A DNA stretch of 64,000 nucleotides. Origin: a virus. The notes beneath the pieces are model-generated. The model did no database searches. It had not been told where the DNA came from and worked only from the letters and a program-made list of their open reading frames with translations. This document shows positions 5,578 through 13,280 of this stretch, piece by piece. The stretch is taken from IMG/VR virus record IMGVR_UViG_3300029915_000731, positions 1 to 64,000 of that record. One strand, 5' to 3'. The position numbers and the translations under genes are program-made. How positions within the stretch are numbered: the first letter of the stretch is position 1; the number at the start of each line of letters is the position of its first letter.

Positions 5578-6534
5578 TTACGCTCGTGTCCCTTCACTCA
5601 AATTTAACATCGGGTATTTCTGTACCAACTGCTCGAATGCCTTCTTTACATGGTGACCATATTGGTCGGCGACGATCATTACTGAGTTCATACGCGGGAT
5701 GAGAATACAGGACTCAGCGGTTACATCATGGGCGGCGAACACCTCGGCCATAATCTTCCGGGCGAACAGTACCTCGTTAAGGATGCCCCCACCTGACTTA
5801 GAAAAAAATGGATAGGGGATACCTTCCGCTTGAAAGCCTGTAGTGCCGTCCAACACATTAGCATAAGTAAAGTGATTAGCCATTTGCGGATTACTGCGGG
5901 GCTCCCAACTAATATAGAAGACCTTCAGGTTGGGAAGCGTTTTAAGATACTGGTCGGCTCCAATTCCCATCATGGAGATGTTGCGGCTATCCGCAAACGC
6001 GGGAGTTTGTTGTAGGGGTGTAACCCGGAAGCTAATCTGTGGGGTGAACTGGGAGATAATCTTCAGAGAACGCATCGTGCTGAGAACCATGTTGTACTGC
6101 TTCTCTTCATCGGTAGCGGCAATCTTCACCATCTTCGCCTTGGGTTCAAATGGATTGAGCTTTGCGGTCTTCGGCCACGATTCCTGTAACCGCTGGAGTT
6201 CCTTCTCGGCATCCTTGGTCTGGTAGGCCATCCCAGTGTACATCTGAAGGTTCAGCAGCACCTGAGTGAATAGGTTGTAATCAAGGAAGCTCTGTAGCTC
6301 ACGGAGGATGGCGAGTCGGTCATACCCTGTCGGAACGGATGTGACCTCTGGGCCGTATTTGACCCAGCACTCCGTCAACATTCTGTCGAGGATGATGTTC
6401 CAGAAGTCCGTCCGGGTGAACTCTAACTCCCCGATGTACTTCAGGAAGACCGCCTTCAGGGTCTCTTCAGTTTCGAAGGTGGAGTCAATAAGTTTTGAAA
6501 ATTCACGAGCGACGGTTCTGTAAGTTTCTTGCAT
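5578..6534 (-). CDS. Hypothetical protein, 318 residues
   Basis: A full-size soluble protein, acidic and mixed alpha/beta. It has no signal peptide, membrane segment or nucleotide-binding motif that I can see. A helical first half (residues 1-130) is followed by a beta-rich part with Asn/Gly turns. It lies downstream of phoH on the same strand, with AAAGG rather far (about 14 bases) from ATG 6534. I do not recognise the family. Structure comparison would be the useful test. Confidence 0.7.
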   Translation of the reverse strand: MQETYRTVAREFSKLIDSTFETEETLKAVFLKYIGELEFTRTDFWNIILDRMLTECWVKYGPEVTSVPTGYDRLAILRELQSFLDYNLFTQVLLNLQMYTGMAYQTKDAEKELQRLQESWPKTAKLNPFEPKAKMVKIAATDEEKQYNMVLSTMRSLKIISQFTPQISFRVTPLQQTPAFADSRNISMMGIGADQYLKTLPNLKVFYISWEPRSNPQMANHFTYANVLDGTTGFQAEGIPYPFFSKSGGGILNEVLFARKIMAEVFAAHDVTAESCILIPRMNSVMIVADQYGHHVKKAFEQLVQKYPMLNLSEGTRA

Positions 6535-6676
6535 GGCGTTGGTTCTTTACCTTTCGGGACTAGCTGGTCCTTATCACCATACGGATGCGCCTCCAGAGTT
6601 CTTCATCTAGGAGGCTGGGAACAACGGCGATGTACTTCTTACTTCCCCCTCAATTACTCGAAAGGTGAGATGGACT

Positions 6677-8395
6677 TCATTCTTCATAGTTCTCGTAAGC
6701 TTCAACCACTCGCTGTACCAAAGCATGGCGAACCACGTCAGTCTTATCGAAGTCTTGAAAGTGAATCCCCTCAATGTCGTGTAGCACTTTGCGTGCCTGA
6801 ATCAACCCGCTCATCTGACTAATGGGAAGGTCGATTTGAGTGATGTCTCCGGTGATGACCACTTTCGACTCCATACCCATGCGGGTGAGTAACATCTTCA
6901 TCTGCTGAGTGGTGGTATTCTGCGCTTCATCAAGAATGATGAAAGCGTTGTTGAGGGTGTTATGAGTCAAGATAAAATCATCGGTGACATACAAACTGTC
7001 CCCTGCCGCTACCTTAATACACTGAGTTTCCTCATCTCCTATAAATTCAATGGACTTAATAGATCGAACCGGACGCCCCCTTTTTGTCGTGTGATAGGCT
7101 TCAGACTTTCGACTAAGCCTAAACGGCTCTAGCCCATCCGGGAGTCTTATATCGAGACAAAACCAATTGCGCCGATGATACACGGGTCGGGTAGAAGAAC
7201 CCCCCGGTCTTCCTGATGGCTTTCTTTCTCTCCATGTAACTGTGCCACCTAAAGAGCGAACTAAGAAAATCACGCCATCTTTAAGTTGTTCTGAAGTAGT
7301 GGTATACCCGATACGGCTGGTTCTATTATTTTGTGAAACTACACCACCGTCTGTATCTAACAACCCTTGCAATACCCCAAGTCTAACATTCAAACTATTG
7401 TACAGATATTCCTCGGGGATAAACTTGGTGTAAGAATAGGTGCCAAGTGTGTAGTCAATATCCGAACCCGTGCAGGGTTTAATCACAACTTTCATCCAAT
7501 CCAAGTAGGGAGCAATCAGTGCTACTGAATCTGCTGTAGTAAAAGAGGGGGTGGTCGAACCTGTAATACACCCGTCTCCCAATAGAGCCCCTAACAAATA
7601 GGGATCAAGTGGAACATGTCGAAACCCAAAATTAACGGGGGCGACTAAAGGCAGTTCATACCGATATTGATGGGCACTCCGTAGACTATCAACCATATCT
7701 TTAGTCTGAATAACGCGATACGGCTTATCTCGACGTTTATCACTCGCAGTCAGCACAGACCATAAATGTTCATCAGAAGCTAATGTGGAAGCCCCATCAG
7801 TGGTTGTTACTCTGTAGACAGGCTTAACACCTTGTGGGTACACCCCTAAAACTGTTGTTGGACTACCATCCGACCCAACCACTGCATCCCCTACTTCAAG
7901 GCTCCCCATTAACTTCCAGCCAGTTGGTGTTAAAACACTACTTCGGAGGGGCTGCGCTCTACCCCTCATGAAAGCCAACGGGGCAACCTCGATAATTCCC
8001 TTCTCCAAATACTGGTCAACCTTCTCTGGGGGCATCAGGTCGTAGAGCGCGTCGTACAGAGGGCGCAGGTAGGGGTCAACCTTATCCTGCATAGAGCCAG
8101 GGAGGAAGCCCAAACGTTCTCCTGCTTCTACGGCGGGGCGGACAAGAACAAGGCGATTACCCTTCTTTGCCAGCCAAGTGACTGCTTTGGCGACGGCGAG
8201 GAGGGTCTTGCCTGTACCTGCGGGCCCAATGCCGAAGACCATATCGTTGGCATCAATCGCATCGAGGTAGTTCTTTTGGTTGACACTCTTCGGCTTAACC
8301 TTCAGAAAGCCCAGCTTCGCAGATGGGTGATAAGGGGCATCAACTTCAACTTGCGATGCTTCGGGAGTTACCTTTTTCTTATACTTGTTACCCAT
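6677..8395 (-). CDS. phoH: PhoH-like ATPase interrupted by an intein
   Basis: 572 residues as encoded. N-extein 1-146: Walker A GPAGTGKT (57-64), [16 protein letters not shown], ending [10 protein letters not shown]-extein 480-572: [16 protein letters not shown] (Walker B) and the [10 protein letters not shown] motif. Joining the exteins gives a normal PhoH-like ATPase of 239 residues. This family is frequent in large phages and is linked to phosphate starvation and RNA metabolism, but its phage role is unsettled. The ATG at 8395 follows the stop of the preceding gene directly (TAAATG). The insertion sits at the conserved RGR|TLNN site beside the DEAQ motif. Confidence 0.92.
   Translation of the reverse strand: MGNKYKKKVTPEASQVEVDAPYHPSAKLGFLKVKPKSVNQKNYLDAIDANDMVFGIGPAGTGKTLLAVAKAVTWLAKKGNRLVLVRPAVEAGERLGFLPGSMQDKVDPYLRPLYDALYDLMPPEKVDQYLEKGIIEVAPLAFMRGRAQPLRSSVLTPTGWKLMGSLEVGDAVVGSDGSPTTVLGVYPQGVKPVYRVTTTDGASTLASDEHLWSVLTASDKRRDKPYRVIQTKDMVDSLRSAHQYRYELPLVAPVNFGFRHVPLDPYLLGALLGDGCITGSTTPSFTTADSVALIAPYLDWMKVVIKPCTGSDIDYTLGTYSYTKFIPEEYLYNSLNVRLGVLQGLLDTDGGVVSQNNRTSRIGYTTTSEQLKDGVIFLVRSLGGTVTWRERKPSGRPGGSSTRPVYHRRNWFCLDIRLPDGLEPFRLSRKSEAYHTTKRGRPVRSIKSIEFIGDEETQCIKVAAGDSLYVTDDFILTHNTLNNAFIILDEAQNTTTQQMKMLLTRMGMESKVVITGDITQIDLPISQMSGLIQARKVLHDIEGIHFQDFDKTDVVRHALVQRVVEAYENYEE
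6959..7957 (-). mobile_element. Intein with LAGLIDADG homing endonuclease, class 3 signature
   Basis: Residues 147-479 (333 aa) of the PhoH precursor. The intein starts AQPL, with Ala instead of Cys or Ser at position 1, and ends LTHN before Thr+1. Class 3 inteins are defined by a Trp-Cys-Thr set. Here these are Trp212 (SDEHLWSV, block B), Cys459 (QCIKV, block F) and Thr477 (THN, block G). Two LAGLIDADG motifs are intact: LLGALLGDG (Asp273) and LQGLLDTDG (Asp348), so homing activity is plausible. Both splice ends look functional. Confidence 0.85.
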
Positions 8396-8707
8396 TTATC
8401 CTTTGTCCTCGCCAACCATCTTTTCAACTTGACTGAGTGTAGCTAGAACGTTGTGTAGAACGCTGGTGAGAGTGGTCACCTTGGCTGTTAGTGGGTAGCC
8501 CTTAGCGGCCTTATTGCACGGTTCCTCCTTGCTATTTGAACCGTTCACGTTACCATTCAGATGGTCTGCAACATATTTAAGTTCACTAGCCAGATTAATG
8601 AGGGCGCTTAGACTGCTGTGTAAGGTAGCCACTATCGACACTGGCGTGCAGTCAGTGTCGCAGCATTCTTGTTGTGCTGGAGGGTATTTGTTATAGGTAT
8701 TGGCCAT
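8396..8707 (-). CDS. Hypothetical helical protein upstream of phoH
   Basis: 103 residues. AAGGGGATTATA before ATG 8707 is a good ribosome site. Four Cys are clustered at residues 15-20 (ECCDTDC). The rest is two amphipathic helices around a polar loop. Its TAA touches the phoH start, so co-expression is likely. Function unknown. Confidence 0.7.
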   Translation of the reverse strand: MANTYNKYPPAQQECCDTDCTPVSIVATLHSSLSALINLASELKYVADHLNGNVNGSNSKEEPCNKAAKGYPLTAKVTTLTSVLHNVLATLSQVEKMVGEDKG

Positions 8708-8784
8708 TATAATCCCCTTTTGTACTCACGGTGCATAAGCTACTTGCACGATTGGTGCAAGGATACCTTCCACTTAATACTGAC

Positions 8785-9177
8785 TTATTGATGCGTTACT
8801 GTTTTTCTGCACAGCTTATCCCTTACTTCAGCCGCGATGTCAGCAACTCGGTAGAACAGGCCAAGGCACCCACTACCCCCCTCAAGGTGTGCCTGTGCTA
8901 AATATGAAAGAGCATCAAGACACTCCTCATATGCATCAGTAAGAGCATCACGCCCATTGTTTATTTTCAGCCGTTGACCATATTTCTTCTCGCCGAAAAC
9001 AATACGGGACTCATGGTCTTTGGCTACATCAGGTAGGTAGTGCAGGGTGTAATCAGGGGTTGTGAAATCGGTAAGTGCTTTGGTGGTAAGGTACTCTACT
9101 ACGGCGTCACCAACATCAACAGCGTCAGCGTCTCCGGTAGGTATTTTTTGAACAACAGTAGGGTCGAGTGTAGACAT
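8785..9177 (-). CDS. Possible MazG-like nucleotide pyrophosphohydrolase
   Basis: 130 residues. The stretch GEKKYGQRLKINNGRDALTD followed by AYEECLDALSYLAQA resembles a phage subgroup of the all-alpha NTP pyrophosphohydrolases, in which acidic EE..D residues bind magnesium. If so it would hydrolyse NTPs or dNTPs to monophosphates and tune pools for replication. I see only one clear EExxD motif, so the assignment is tentative. ATG 9177 follows GAGGAGGGGCACA. Confidence 0.5.
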   Translation of the reverse strand: MSTLDPTVVQKIPTGDADAVDVGDAVVEYLTTKALTDFTTPDYTLHYLPDVAKDHESRIVFGEKKYGQRLKINNGRDALTDAYEECLDALSYLAQAHLEGGSGCLGLFYRVADIAAEVRDKLCRKTVTHQ

Positions 9178-9210
9178 TGTGCCCCTCCTCGAACCTTTAA
9201 TACGTAGTTT

Positions 9211-9639
9211 TTAAGCTAAGATTGGATTGTCTTTCTGGTCGTACAGGTCGGCGAAAGTGGAGATGTCGTAGTGATTCAAAACTCGAATAGCTTCCGGGGC
9301 AATCTCATGGTGAATGATTTGAACTGGAGTTTCTCGATGGAACATAAAACCCTTCCAGTCTAAGTCGTGAGTTACTCCAAACCCACTCTCCAATCCCCAC
9401 GATTCATCATAGGTTACTTCCAGTAAGACGACGTTCTCAGTCTTCTTGGTGATGGCTTGCCAGATGATGCAACCCAAGTGGGATAGCCCCCGCTGCCGTT
9501 CCATGTACAGCCAGACCCCGGTGTTAGAAACACCGAAAGGGGCGGCAACCTTGGAGAGGCTCTCCACGAGGTACGGCTTCAATCCCTCTCGCTGAATTAC
9601 CTCCCAGTTGTGAGCCGATGTGTAGTGATATCCAATCAT
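9211..9639 (-). CDS. Putative ADP-ribosyltransferase-fold protein
   Basis: 142 residues. YHYTSAHNWEVIQREGLKP at the N-terminus matches the first strand and helix of small ART/Tpt1-like proteins, where a His or Arg starts the NAD pocket. GVWLYMERQ fits the next strand with its aromatic residue. A late acidic catalytic residue is not obvious. Members transfer ADP-ribose or remove 2'-phosphates from RNA. Phage ARTs modify host proteins. The start overlaps the upstream regulator gene (ATGA). Could also be an inactive fold relative. Confidence 0.4.
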   Translation of the reverse strand: MIGYHYTSAHNWEVIQREGLKPYLVESLSKVAAPFGVSNTGVWLYMERQRGLSHLGCIIWQAITKKTENVVLLEVTYDESWGLESGFGVTHDLDWKGFMFHRETPVQIIHHEIAPEAIRVLNHYDISTFADLYDQKDNPILA

Positions 9640-10031
9640 ACCTCTTCCTCGGTCAGCTTTCTGAAATCGGCAGTGTGGTATCCAAAATAAGTCCTACCGT
9701 CCTTTGTCACGAGGGTGCAATGACCGGGCATATTGGCGATGTCTCCGAGCACGAGAACTGTGTCGCCCTCTTTGAAGGGGTACTCGAACCGCTCGCAGAC
9801 CCTCTGGGGCATGTCTACTTTTGCCAAGTACCCGCACACCGGGTCTTCGTGATGCCTGTTAGCTCCCTCAGCTTCGAGAGTCCCCATCCGCTTCACCCGG
9901 TCTGCCTGAGGAGAAGCCTTGCCGTTCTCCCATCTGTTGACCGTTGCAAAGCTAACTCCAAGAACCTCGGCGAATTTCTCCTGAGTCAACTGTAGCTTCC
10001 GACGCAGTTTCTTAATCTGAAGAGGCTTCAT
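9636..10031 (-). CDS. Cro/C1-type HTH regulator with extra C-terminal domain
   Basis: 131 residues. Residues 5-58 are an XRE helix-turn-helix (KLRRKLQLTQEKFAEVLGV, then SFATVNRWENGKASP). Residues 70-131 carry VCGYLAKVDM, a DTVLVLGDIANMPGHC strand pair and a DGRTYFGYH motif, reminiscent of a small beta domain. It may repress its own operon or sense a ligand through the tail. Stop overlaps the start of the ART-like gene. Confidence 0.75.
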   Translation of the reverse strand: MKPLQIKKLRRKLQLTQEKFAEVLGVSFATVNRWENGKASPQADRVKRMGTLEAEGANRHHEDPVCGYLAKVDMPQRVCERFEYPFKEGDTVLVLGDIANMPGHCTLVTKDGRTYFGYHTADFRKLTEEEV

Positions 10032-10032
10032 T

Positions 10033-10629
10033 CTATTCCACCCGTCCCGAGCCCTTAAGAGACTCCCGATACTCTAACCATGCTGGCATTTTACGCGCCA
10101 TTTTCTCCATAACCTGCTCGATTGACACTGGGTGGAAATTCCACTCGGGAACATCCACCCCAACATCAAAAGAGAGTAGGGTTGGGTCTTCAGGTAACAT
10201 GGAGTGCGAGTGTCCATAGAGCTGAAATGTCCCCTTGTGGCTACTCGGCCATGTCCTTAGAGCATAGTGACATAGTGTAATATGAGGAACCCCCTCAATT
10301 TTAGGGCTGAGGTTCGCGAGGTCTTTAATCCAAATCCATGGGAGTTTTTCACCCACAGCATCATGATTCCCCCGAACAAAGTATTGGTTACCATTCAGTC
10401 GTTTAAAGAGGGGGAGGACGCTCGACACTTGAGTCTTCACTGCGAAGTCCCCAAGATTGTACACAAGGTCACCCGGCCTAACTACCTCATTGTGGTTTTC
10501 AACGATTGTCTCGTTCATCTCCTCAACTGAAGAGAACATCGGACGGGGTACCCTTTGGCCGGGTATTCCTCGGAGCATGAAATCGTGAAATAGGTGCCAG
10601 TCGGCTGTAAAAAATAGGTTCATAGCCAT
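10033..10629 (-). CDS. Calcineurin-like metallophosphoesterase
   Basis: 198 residues with the full motif set: DWH (10-12), GDF near 67, GNHD near 88-91, a lone His in CHYALR and GHSHS. These bind two metals and hydrolyse phosphate esters or phosphodiesters. Phage members of this small class are often annotated as phosphatases of unknown substrate. ATG 10629 and ATG 10623 are both possible. A promoter-like TTGGCG-17-TATACT lies just upstream. Confidence 0.85.
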   Translation of the reverse strand: MAMNLFFTADWHLFHDFMLRGIPGQRVPRPMFSSVEEMNETIVENHNEVVRPGDLVYNLGDFAVKTQVSSVLPLFKRLNGNQYFVRGNHDAVGEKLPWIWIKDLANLSPKIEGVPHITLCHYALRTWPSSHKGTFQLYGHSHSMLPEDPTLLSFDVGVDVPEWNFHPVSIEQVMEKMARKMPAWLEYRESLKGSGRVE

Positions 10630-10631
10630 CC

Positions 10632-10660
10632 AGTATAGCAGACTAGCGACGTTCCGCCAA
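10632..10660 (-). promoter_or_regulatory. Promoter-like element before the metallophosphoesterase
   Basis: Minus strand TTGGCG (10655-10660), 17-bp spacer, TATACT (10632-10637) with an upstream TGC (extended -10). The -10 is only a few bases from the start codon, so transcription from it would give an almost leaderless message. Confidence 0.5.
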
Positions 10661-10804
10661 CTTTATTGCTACCAGCATCACAGCCGCCACTAGGGAAGCG
10701 AGGAACAGAACATCCAGAATAGAGAGGGGTCGGGGGTCGGTCAAACCCGCGATAACGCCGCAGGGGTTGGCGATACCGCCGCAGGGATAAATTATAGTGT
10801 TCAT
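10643..10804 (-). CDS. 53-residue membrane peptide
   Basis: AAGGAG lies six bases before ATG 10804 and TAG is at 10643. The N-terminal part carries two similar PCGG/PCGV turns encoded by a short direct repeat. Residues 28-48 form one membrane helix (ILDVLFLASLVAAVMLVAI), followed by a basic end. It lies between the two metallophosphoesterase genes. Function unknown. Confidence 0.6.
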   Translation of the reverse strand: MNTIIYPCGGIANPCGVIAGLTDPRPLSILDVLFLASLVAAVMLVAIKLAERR

Positions 10805-10812
10805 GTTGCTCC

Positions 10813-11823
10813 TTAAAGTTCACATAATTCTTTAACAAATGAGAGCAGTTCCGGTTCGTCAACCGGGCAGAGCGTCTTCAAAATCTCTCGGGGGTCAGTG
10901 GCTTCGATGTCGTCCACCTGCTCTTCCAAACCCGTGAGGAACTGCTTCAACTCCTCCGACTTCGCTACGCTGTCCATGCCCTTGTCTGCGGTCTGGAAGG
11001 CTACCTGAAGTGGAGTAACCGGGATTTCCTTTTCCTTGTACCTAATACCGTCTTCCGCGAACGAGATAATTGCACAAGCTACCGGACGGTCAGTTTGGTC
11101 GGTATCGAAGGCCGCCCGGGCGAGGGAGCCTAGATGGATGTGGGTGGGGCGGCCTACAGTGACCGTCTCCTTGCGGGAGTGGTCGTGACCCCAGAGCAGG
11201 AAATCATAGTCGGACTCGGCAACCTCGTTGTACCCGATAATGCGCTCTCCAAAAAGGGAGCCCTCATTGCCGGGTTGTCCATAGGCGTGAACAATACCCA
11301 CTCGGTGGGTAACCCCCGCTGGGCGGGGTGCCGCCGCCATAATGGACTCTAGCACACCCTCGTGGGCATAGGGGAATGTCTCAACCAGCACCTGTACCGT
11401 ACCTGAGTTGTTGGAGAAGATGACTGGGTTGTAGGTTAAATCACGGTAAACTCCCGCCGCAATCAACAACCCTAGGGGCTGTTTGGTAAGGGAATCTAGT
11501 CGGTCTGCTGACAAATCGTGGTTGCCCACCGCACCCCAAAGACATCCATAAGGGAACTCCCTAAACTCCTTAGCTGCTTCCACGAGCAATCCAAGAGTAT
11601 TTGACGCGGCTCTGGGGTTTTTAGAATGAAAAACATCCCCACCGCACAAGCCCACTGCTTTAATGCGTTGAGTTAACTCTCTAACAAACCGCACCTTATC
11701 AAGAATCGCTTTCTGGTAATCATCCCCCCGCCTTCCGGGTGGAACCGCTGACATATGCAAATCGGTAATGAAAGTAAATGTACAGCGCGGGTGCGGGAGT
11801 TTTACAACCGTGATAGTGGACAT
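10813..11823 (-). CDS. sbcD: SbcD/Mre11-like nuclease subunit
   Basis: 336 residues. Metal motifs in order: DLH (21-23), GGDVFH (61-66), GNHD (100-103), HAYG near 180 and GHDHS near 213. This is the Mre11/SbcD/T4 gp47 phosphoesterase core, followed by a capping region with acidic helices. Such enzymes process DNA ends and hairpins together with an ABC-type partner; the candidate partner is at 13281-14528. In T4 the pair makes ends for recombination-dependent replication, and the nearby recombinase fits that picture. Confidence 0.88.
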   Translation of the reverse strand: MSTITVVKLPHPRCTFTFITDLHMSAVPPGRRGDDYQKAILDKVRFVRELTQRIKAVGLCGGDVFHSKNPRAASNTLGLLVEAAKEFREFPYGCLWGAVGNHDLSADRLDSLTKQPLGLLIAAGVYRDLTYNPVIFSNNSGTVQVLVETFPYAHEGVLESIMAAAPRPAGVTHRVGIVHAYGQPGNEGSLFGERIIGYNEVAESDYDFLLWGHDHSRKETVTVGRPTHIHLGSLARAAFDTDQTDRPVACAIISFAEDGIRYKEKEIPVTPLQVAFQTADKGMDSVAKSEELKQFLTGLEEQVDDIEATDPREILKTLCPVDEPELLSFVKELCEL

Positions 11824-11826
11824 AAG

Positions 11827-12231
11827 TTATTCCTTCGCAAAGCCGTTGGTGTAGGGAGCCCAAGTCACGCTGTACTCACCATTAGTTGAAGGGATGACAT
11901 ACATCACATCCATCTTCATCGTTGCCGCAATCTCCAACTCCGCAGTAACCCCCTTTGATTCCTCCCAGCCCGGAAGGCAGAGCACCCAAATAGCATCGCA
12001 GCGAGAGAGCATGGTCTCATCGAACTGCTTCCAGAACGCCCAGTCACCCTGCAACTTACAGTAAGTTGCAATCGGATGGGTGTGACAGATGGGGGAGTAA
12101 AAGAATAAGTCCGTGAACTTGTTCATCAGGTAGCCCGTGGCCACCGCTGCCGACAAGAACCTTACCTCCTGCTGAACTTTGTCCGGGCTGGAGTACGGGC
12201 TTGCGACGTAGACTAGCTTACCTCTTTCCAT
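11827..12231 (-). CDS. DUF1937-like nucleoside-deoxyribosyltransferase-fold protein
   Basis: 134 residues from ATG 12231, chosen because GGAGGC precedes it. LVYVASPYSSP at the N-terminus, PICHTHPIA, then DAIWVLCLPGWEESKGV with TAELEIA match the DUF1937 pattern, a relative of nucleoside 2-deoxyribosyltransferases that bind nucleotides at the SPYS loop and the GW.S.GV.E motif. A nucleotide-salvage role is possible but unproven. Confidence 0.7.
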   Translation of the reverse strand: MERGKLVYVASPYSSPDKVQQEVRFLSAAVATGYLMNKFTDLFFYSPICHTHPIATYCKLQGDWAFWKQFDETMLSRCDAIWVLCLPGWEESKGVTAELEIAATMKMDVMYVIPSTNGEYSVTWAPYTNGFAKE

Positions 12232-12265
12232 TTTGCCTCCATCCTTGTAATACTGGAGACAAAAG

Positions 12266-12292
12266 AAAAGAGCCCAATTACGGGCTCTTTTG
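12266..12292. terminator. Hairpin terminator
   Basis: AAAAGAGCCC pairs with GGGCTCTTTT around AATTAC, with T runs on both sides. On the minus strand it is followed by TTTTCTTTTG. It separates the small-peptide genes from the DUF1937 gene. Confidence 0.75.
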
Positions 12293-12293
12293 G

Positions 12294-12356
12294 TTATCTC
12301 ATCTTTTGGAGCCACCACCATGCCAGCAAGAGAATGAGCACGTCCGCCGCCCTCAC
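12294..12356 (-). CDS. Possible 20-residue hydrophobic peptide
   Basis: GTG 12356 starts three bases after the stop of the previous tiny gene and TAA is at 12294. One hydrophobic core (VLILLLAWWWL) flanked by charges. No separate ribosome site, so it would rely on coupling. Confidence 0.3.
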   Translation of the reverse strand: MRAADVLILLLAWWWLQKMR

Positions 12357-12359
12357 TAC

Positions 12360-12431
12360 TTAGAGACCGACGATGACGACTTGTACGAGAATCGTAATCG
12401 CTACCAAAAAACTTTTCAAAACAGTTTCCAT
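12360..12431 (-). CDS. 23-residue single-helix membrane peptide
   Basis: GAGAGAGGATTT precedes ATG 12431. The peptide is almost all membrane helix (FLVAITILVQVVIVGL). Tiny phage membrane peptides of this kind can act on host membrane enzymes or lysis timing; nothing here says which. Confidence 0.45.
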   Translation of the reverse strand: METVLKSFLVAITILVQVVIVGL

Positions 12432-12449
12432 AAATCCTCTCTATCTCTA

Positions 12450-12974
12450 TTATTCTGCAACGGTCTTTGCAGACACGTCGATGGGGGCACTCTTGCCTAC
12501 CTTGGCGGATGTGTCGATGGTTGGGTTCTTGCCTACCTTGGCGGATGTGTCGATGTGAAAAGGAACCTTCGTCTTCTGCTCGGGGACTACAGGGGCTTCG
12601 ACTACAGGGGCTTCGACTACAGGGGCTTCGACTACAGGGGCTGCTTGCCGCTCCACTTTGACTACGGGCTGAGCCGACTGAGGCTCTGTTTCCGTGGTTG
12701 CTACCGCAATCGTCGGCGTCCCCGTCTTCTCATAGAAGGCGTCCATAACTTTCTCGTGGGCATCGTTTGCTACCATACCCTTGAAGTCAGCAATGACCGA
12801 CTTGGTAGCCTTGCTCGTCGGACCTGATTCGGCCTTAATCTTGAACTCTGCGTACTCCTGAGCTAAGACACTCGTGGGAAAAGTGATAACTGCCACTACG
12901 ATGTGGTTGTTGATGAGGGACACGTTGTAGGTTCCCTCAGCGGTCTTTGCCATGGTAACTTTATCGTAAATCAT
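12450..12974 (-). CDS. Hypothetical protein with two sets of tandem repeats
   Basis: 174 residues. A compact N-terminal domain (1-95) is followed by a low-complexity tail: four APVVE units (about 111-130) and three IDTSAKVGK-type units (about 141-170). At DNA level these are near-perfect 15-bp and 36-bp direct repeats (12477-12611), which are prone to slip in number. The start overlaps the upstream stop (TAATG). Possibly a surface or scaffold tether; not recognised. Confidence 0.7.
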   Translation of the reverse strand: MIYDKVTMAKTAEGTYNVSLINNHIVVAVITFPTSVLAQEYAEFKIKAESGPTSKATKSVIADFKGMVANDAHEKVMDAFYEKTGTPTIAVATTETEPQSAQPVVKVERQAAPVVEAPVVEAPVVEAPVVPEQKTKVPFHIDTSAKVGKNPTIDTSAKVGKSAPIDVSAKTVAE

Positions 12975-13270
12975 TAGTTCTCCTGTAACTGCTGATACTC
13001 TCTCATCAAAGCATCACCTTTGGTGAGTTGTTCTTCAATGGACTGAAGCCAGTCAGCCAGTTGAGTCTGTAGCTCATTGGCCAGTTTTTGTAGCTCAGCT
13101 TCAGTCATGGTCTCTGCCTCAATGCCATACTGATGAAGATTCTCATAGGCTTGAGTCAGCTTCTGCTTCTCAATACCTGCATCGTGGATAATCTGGTCGC
13201 GGCCATTCGCCAAGGTTTTCACCCTCGCAGTGGCTTCCTTCAAACGTTCTTGAATCTGTTTAGCTTCCAC
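12974..13270 (-). CDS. Coiled-coil protein between the SbcC-like half and SbcD
   Basis: 98 residues, nearly all heptad-like helix (QIQERLKEATARVKTLANG through the C-terminus). GTG 13270 follows GGGGGGTATCG. Its position directly after the SbcC-like half gene suggests it could supply coiled-coil length or bridge that protein, but it has no Walker B or ABC signature, so it is not the missing C-terminal half. Confidence 0.65.
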   Translation of the reverse strand: MEAKQIQERLKEATARVKTLANGRDQIIHDAGIEKQKLTQAYENLHQYGIEAETMTEAELQKLANELQTQLADWLQSIEEQLTKGDALMREYQQLQEN

Positions 13271-13280
13271 CGATACCCCC

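Noticed and set aside
6535-6676. Possible short gene between the 318-residue gene and phoH
   Set aside because: A coding-looking minus-strand stretch (VVPSLLDEELWRRIRMV) exists but has no ATG, GTG or TTG start after the preceding in-frame stop.
12201-12827. Long plus-strand frame of 208 codons opposite the repeat-tail protein
   Set aside because: Its DYRGFDYRGF repeats are the antisense of the APVVE repeats. The minus frame has the ribosome site and coupling.
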